In this document: in pieces, positions 18,760-23,404 of the stretch
How the letters are laid out: each line of letters begins with the position of its first letter
Numbering within the stretch: the first letter of the stretch is position 1
DNA from: Phoronis australis
Taxonomy: Eukaryota > Phoronida > Phoronidae
Direction: 5' to 3'
Assembly: GCA_002633005.1 (NCBI GenBank)
Contig: NMRA01001248.1
Span: forward strand, 1-23,404
Length of the DNA stretch: 23,404 bases
Made by a program: the position numbers and the translations under genes
The notes under the pieces: model-generated
Database searches by the model: none
What the model was told of the DNA's origin: nothing
The model's input: the letters and a program-made list of their open reading frames with translations, nothing else

Positions 18760-19060
18760 GTTTGTGTAAAGGAATTCGTGATCACCAATTTTCTCCTTTA
18801 ACTGATACAGAAGACTGCGTCAATAGTGATTAACTTTTTGTTTTGTGAATCAGATCACCAACAGTTGATAAGAGGTTTCTTAAACGTTTGTTGTTTTTGA
18901 AACGTGTACTGTTCTTTAGTGGAGTGCAATTTGTACTTTCAAGGATACAGAGTGTATTCCACGTTCATGTGTGATTTTGAGATTATGCAAGAATCCAAGT
19001 TCACGCATATAATCTTTTGCACAAATAACGACATCGGTCAGACAATATAATTTGTCAGAT
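18760..19060. other. no recognisable gene
   Basis: An acceptor-like TTTTCTCCTTTAACTGATACAG ends at 18810, but the sequence after it does not continue the leucine-rich repeat. Confidence 0.4.
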
Positions 19061-19065
19061 ATCTG

Positions 19066-19356
19066 TCACTCGCAACGCACTGCAAGTTTTCGGGACTCCC
19101 TATAGATGTCCCCAGGGCCAATAGTAATGCCATCAAGCGTCCAGCCCACACGCATCGAGAGTTTGACAAAGGCTTTGTAATCTATAGCCGAAAACGTTAG
19201 CTGGTACATTACGCATTGACTATGTATGGGGACCTTTTCATTGTTATGTATCCGCCAGTCAAATAAACTTGATTTGTGAAGTATGAGCCATAACTCTCCG
19301 GAAAGTTTCCGTAGTAGGCCACTGGATTTCTTATGAGATGACAACTGTCTTATCAT
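19066..19356 (-). CDS. unassigned 96-codon open frame
   Basis: The frame starts with ATG and includes SMRVGWTLDGITIGPGDIY. The composition is mixed rather than low-complexity, and that is the only argument for coding. No motif, signal peptide or membrane segment is evident. It could be an exon, a transposon relic or chance. Confidence 0.15.
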   Translation of the reverse strand: MIRQLSSHKKSSGLLRKLSGELWLILHKSSLFDWRIHNNEKVPIHSQCVMYQLTFSAIDYKAFVKLSMRVGWTLDGITIGPGDIYRESRKLAVRCE

Positions 19357-19470
19357 ATGTTGGCCGAGTCAGGAGGTGGCGCTGTTTGTACCTCAGAATG
19401 ACAAATACATGTACATGCTCAGTTGACTACATGGCCTAAGTATTCACTTGTACTAGCAAATAGAAAACAT

Positions 19471-19735
19471 TTATTCGGACAGTGAGGTGTAAGAAAATTG
19501 TAAATTATCCGGGTTGTCACTGACCCCAAACGTCTTAACTTGTGCCCGTGCTTCACGCAGTAATATAGCTTGTACTAAATACACTTTTCTTCCAGTGCCC
19601 AACTTTTGATGAGTGTGTTTGTGTCGGTTGTTTATGTTAAGTGTATCAGATGCACCGACTTTATTTGAAGTTATCCGTCCTGGTTCAAGATCAAAATTAC
19701 CAGACGATTTTGTGGATGGCACTGTTCTGAGTTTT
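19471..19735 (-). CDS. candidate exon, unassigned, about 87 codons
   Basis: On the minus strand the frame is open from about 19735 to TAA at 19471. It contains SSGNFDLEPGRITSNKVG, KLGTGRKVYLVQAILLREAR and ends FSYTSLSE. Composition is balanced and protein-like. There is no ATG at the start, only a CTCAG acceptor-like end near 19733, so it would be a terminal exon or a transposon fragment. I do not recognise it. Confidence 0.25.
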
Positions 19736-19739
19736 CAAT

Positions 19740-20640
19740 ATTGTGTGTTTGTGGCATACTAAATCATGGCTTGTAATGGCTTCCGATGGATCACCACCTC
19801 GTCTTGTAATTCATTGAGATATAGCTTTTGTCAAGTTTAGACATATATCCTTATGCAGTCTACAACAAATATGAATTGAACGTGGCAAAAGATTATTTCC
19901 CAATTTCTCGATGTCATCGCGTTTCAGCTTTTACCAAAACCTAGCTGCAGTGCCCTGCTGCATGACACAGGGACTGTGTTAAGTTACCTAAGTCTTTTGC
20001 ATATTTGTTTCGTTCTTTAACCACATTATGTATTACTCTTTCTATCCTTTTATACTTATTATGAGCTCTTATTTGACTTACTACATTTTCATAATAAAAA
20101 AGCTAAAAAACTGATTCATTACATGTACATGTACATGTACTGTATATGATAAGTCATGTAGTCCTCAAGTCAGGGGTGCTGCGTGAAAAGATCCATATTT
20201 ATTTTCAATTATTTTGAGAATTCAGCGCAAAATTCCCTTCTATCTTGAATCAAAGGCAACAAAAAATACAAAGTAACGAGAGTTAAACAGCATAAGAAAA
20301 AAAAATCAAAATTTTCAAAAGCACACAAATACGAAGTAGATTTAACGAACTTAGTCGAGTCCCTATTTGAGAGGGTCTCATGAAAACGGGCACACAGAAC
20401 ATTGCTGTTGTTTACCTCAATGTTTTTCTGTTGCCTCGGGTGCAATATAGTCTATTTGAATGCTGTTTTGATTGAAAAATGTTCATTAAATTCCGTCATT
20501 CAGTTAGGCATTGCTTCCTTTGTAGGGGGAATGTTTGAAATATTAATCGACCTTGCGTCTGCACATTATGCCATGCTCATGGTGAGGCACAAATAAAAAA
20601 ACCGCGTTGTTTTTGTTAACATTAACTGCTGACAAGGCTA
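19740..20640. other. no recognisable gene; short palindromic microsatellite
   Basis: ACATGT repeats occupy 20121-20140 (a little over three units, self-complementary). Frames at 20209-20445 (-) and 20402-20596 (+) have no recognisable motif. Confidence 0.45.
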
Positions 20641-20641
20641 T

Positions 20642-21440
20642 TTGTTTGCTAAAAAAACAAAACCGTTGCCTATACTAACATCAACAGGTTTGATTGGACC
20701 ACTTCTGAGAATTATACACAATAGGTATTCATCTGTAAAAGTTAAAATAAATACTGCATTCAGCCTGTTGAATACAAGACTGGAGTCAAACAAAGCTGTA
20801 TGTCAAGTCCGTTATCGTTCTTTATGTATATAAATGGACTTGCTATTGGAATAAACCTGGAACAAGAAGTGCTATTCAAGTTAACCCCGCCATTCATAAT
20901 GTGTTTTATTATTTAACTTATCCAGAGTAGCGGCTCTATTTGATGAATCTATAGTTGAGTTACAGAGACGATAAGAAGTGCTAAAGAAATTTTGATTGAA
21001 GTGAAATGTCTTACTGAACATACAACAGTAAAACATAGGTGTTTTCAAAAAAGATGGACAACTAAACAGTGCGGTATTACAGGGGTATTGAGCTGAGGAG
21101 CTGAAGTTACTATAAATACAATTGATGTATTGACTACTAGATTAAGTCAACTTAGCAAAGAAATGAGTGTGTTGAATCATTGTAATATCGATTGGGAACT
21201 AGAAACGCATTGTTTATTTTTTAACTTGTTGGACATATTGAAAGCACCCGTTTTATTCCGTGAAGCAGAATTATGGGGTACTAGACATAAAAATGGGAAA
21301 TGTTCAAACAAAATTCACTAAACTGTTATTGTCTTCTGGTTTAAACACAACTAACCACACGGTGAAGGAAGTTTGTTGCAGTCATATTTTATCTGTGTTT
21401 TATATAGGAATGTATAGGCATATCAAATATTTTTAAAAAT
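20642..21440 (+). pseudogene. decayed non-LTR reverse transcriptase, second LINE family
   Basis: Homology is spread over several frames. SSVKVKINTAFS at about 20730-20765 resembles the strand before the RT core. GVKQSCMSSPLSFFMYING at about 20782-20838 matches the RT block usually worded G-x-RQGC-x-LSP-x-LF-x-x-YIN. The catalytic YADD block expected next is not visible. Further on, LFREAELWG (about 21252-21278) matches the C-terminal LFYGAEIWG-type motif of these LINEs, and KLLLSSGLNTTNH follows at about 21320. Wording differs from the L1/Tx1-like element, so this is an independent, older insertion. Ends are not defined. Confidence 0.6.
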
Positions 21441-21489
21441 GTTGCGATGGAAAATGTTAGTTTTAAGAAATTCAATTGCTCTGTCAAAA

Positions 21490-22860
21490 TAATTGGTGTA
21501 CTCGTAATAAAAATTGTTGTATACAACTGGTTTCGTTATGATTCAAAAAAGGGAGTCGGTGATGAACAATGTTTAGGTCGGAATTCAAACAAAGACTGAG
21601 AGATGCTATCTTCAGGAACTTGTCTTGAACGCCGCCATTTTTTCCTTGTGATTGAATAAGCTATCGCTTCTTCGAAAAATCTTCGTTACTTCGTTTCAAT
21701 AGTAATACATCGTGTTTCGTTTGTGTGTACAGTGTATTTATATTTTGTAGTTAATGGTCGTTGAATTTTTTGGAATGTTACACGTACTTATTATGTTAAA
21801 ATAGCATTGGTGTTTAGTTCCTTACGAAGGGCCGTCGAACCTAGGAACCAATATGAGTCGAAACAATTTTTTTCGTTTTGATTTTTTTCTCGTTTTGAAA
21901 AAGTACTTTGCTATCATCGGAAAGGTAGTGCATTCTACTCAGTAAAAATCGAAAAAAGTATCAAAATCGCGGCAAGCAGTGTAAAGTTATTGCATTTTTT
22001 GTGGCGAAATTTGGGTCACTTAGTTTGGCGGACAGCGGGATAAGTTACGAGTTTAAAACTTTGTGTAAATGGTTTTCGCCAATAATTTACGGTGAAATTT
22101 AGTGGGACATATCTTTGCTTACTATTCTGCACAATTTAACAGTTTTCACCAACTTTTAGCCTCGCAGTTGTTACTTATTAAGTGATAAATGTGCTCACAA
22201 TTCCCGTTGTACTTCGTCTCATTTCTGGAGGCACCGACAACATGGTAATATTTGCTGAGCTGGAAGGCATGTTCAACCTGTTACTTTGTAATTTGTAAAG
22301 ATTTAACGTTGATACATTTTGACAAACGTTGCTACAAAAAAGGAGCTTTGTTCAATTTTCGTGTTTTGTGCAAAAATATAAGATATATTCGAATTATTTT
22401 ATTTTATTTGTTTGACTGTCAACTGCTGTTCAAGGCTTGATTAGGTGTCACAAAATGATTCATATTTTTCTAAATTTTAAGTCTCAATTGCCGTCAAGTC
22501 ATGCTTTGTAAGTTATTGCTTACTTAATTCAGGTTATAAAGTCAACAATATGGATAACCTTAATTTTGAGAAATAAGCTATGTTGGATTGTGAAGCTTTA
22601 AGCCTTCATTTTTTGTTCCTTGCAGCTTCATATTTTTTAAAACATTCTTGTCAAATACTGGTGTGAGGAAACTCTATTCGGTCACCATGGTAATAGTTAC
22701 ATGTATGTGCACTCCCATATCATGGGAAACTTGTGCTGTTGGACAGTGTTTGTAATGCTTAAATGTTGTAAAGTATTGCGCATTTTAATTTTCATATAAT
22801 GTTAAAAGGTTGAATCATTTTGGTTGATGAATATAAAAATGCTAACATTTTATATTTGGA
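21490..22860. other. no recognisable gene
   Basis: AT-rich sequence that may include the lost 3' part of the LINE remnant. No supportable coding region, RNA or element end. Confidence 0.45.
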
Positions 22861-22872
22861 CTTGTTATACTT

Positions 22873-23058
22873 ATGTGCTCGATCGGGCCCCCTATTTGGA
22901 GAAATGGAATAAAAGGTCTGCCTCAGTCAGAGAAGCACAGACTCCGAGAAAAGTACAAAACGAGACAGAAGTCCGCTAGAAGACAGGAACCTACAACAAT
23001 TTTGCGTCTGCAATTCATAGCTCTGAACATACTCAGTGAATCTTATAATAAAAGGTAG
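22873..23058 (+). CDS. unassigned 61-codon basic open frame
   Basis: The frame reads strongly basic after a Pro-rich start (PIWRNGIKGLPQSEKHRLRE), ends SESYNKR and stops at TAG 23056-23058. AATAAA-like words overlap it (22909, 23048). It may be an exon or a transposon remnant; no family recognised. Confidence 0.18.
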   Translation: MCSIGPPIWRNGIKGLPQSEKHRLREKYKTRQKSARRQEPTTILRLQFIALNILSESYNKR

Positions 23059-23367
23059 ACATTCTCAAAAATTCCAGCCCCCCCATCTTTTAGGCTTGGT
23101 GCGCTCATGCTATGCCTGGGCAAACCTCTTTCGAAAACCAACAACTTTGCGCAGTTCGCCAGAAAACCCCAAGTTCTAAATATACCTCGTTTGAGTGAGC
23201 GCTGTGGCCAGGGACCTAAGGGTAGCCTTGGCACAAAGCTGCATAGGCCTACTAAAAAACTGTATTTTGACTATAGTCTTCATACTGGTAGCTGGCACTG
23301 AGTCTAGCTAACCTAGGGGCTGCCGCGGCAATGTGACACAGGACTGTCTAGCCCGTAATTTTACATA

Positions 23368-23404
23368 GGCGGATTTAGGGGGGCCCAGGGGGCCCGCCCC
23401 CCCC
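23368..23404 (+). repeat. GGGCCC-rich dispersed repeat, cut by the window end
   Basis: GGCGGATTTAGGGG is followed by alternating G and C runs up to the last base. The layout is that of a common G/C-run repeat in invertebrate genomes, and a weaker relative lies at 6590-6650. The element continues beyond the window. Confidence 0.5.

Overview
The window looks like intergenic or intronic DNA from a metazoan, probably a marine invertebrate. It is AT-rich and has no bacterial-style gene packing. No open frame exceeds about 130 codons, and apparent splice and poly(A) signals occur. Four copies of the palindrome TAGGCCTA and several TACATGTA runs recall sea urchin, hemichordate or amphioxus DNA. This is an impression from word usage, not a classification. 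No intact protein-coding gene is visible. The content is mostly decayed, nested mobile elements plus a few candidate single exons.

Layout. Positions 1-1100: nothing recognised. 1119-1232: candidate terminal coding exon (+) whose stop codon lies at the left edge of a diverged tandem duplication (1219-2409 and 2404-3069). 3080-6590: mostly featureless, with a CRE-type palindrome in a weak hairpin (3558-3628) and a possible bZIP/TATA promoter (4626-4710). 7433-16360: a nest of elements. An inverted repeat of about 165 bp (7433-7597 and 15064-15229) carries the start of a THAP-domain reading frame in each arm; the left one continues as a frameshifted THAP domain to 7772. Between the arms lie a probable solo LTR on the minus strand (8234-8911) with heat-shock elements, TATA box, initiator and poly(A) signal, and a dead L1/Tx1-like LINE (about 8912-14620) with ORF1 and an endonuclease/reverse transcriptase ORF2. 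At the outer tip of the right arm sits a clear 1123-bp DNA transposon (15230-16352) with about 250-270 bp imperfect terminal inverted repeats and a perfect 8-bp target duplication.

16361-16740 contains a motif of the kind seen at Penelope-like element ends, resembling a hammerhead ribozyme core. 17088-17312 is an array of ten CTTAAG-type palindromes. 17623-17816 (+, followed by AATAAA), 18596-18733 (+, leucine-rich-repeat-like, with a GTAAGG donor) and 19471-19735 (-) are candidate exons. 20642-21440 is a decayed non-LTR reverse transcriptase of a second LINE type. The window ends in a GGGCCC-rich repeat.

The genes do not form a pathway. The coherent story is nested insertion: a THAP-bearing inverted-repeat structure or element was invaded by a LINE and an LTR element, and a TIR transposon landed in the tip of its right arm. 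The most noteworthy objects are the TIR transposon with start codons inside both arms, the THAP-bearing inverted repeat, and the heat-shock-type LTR.
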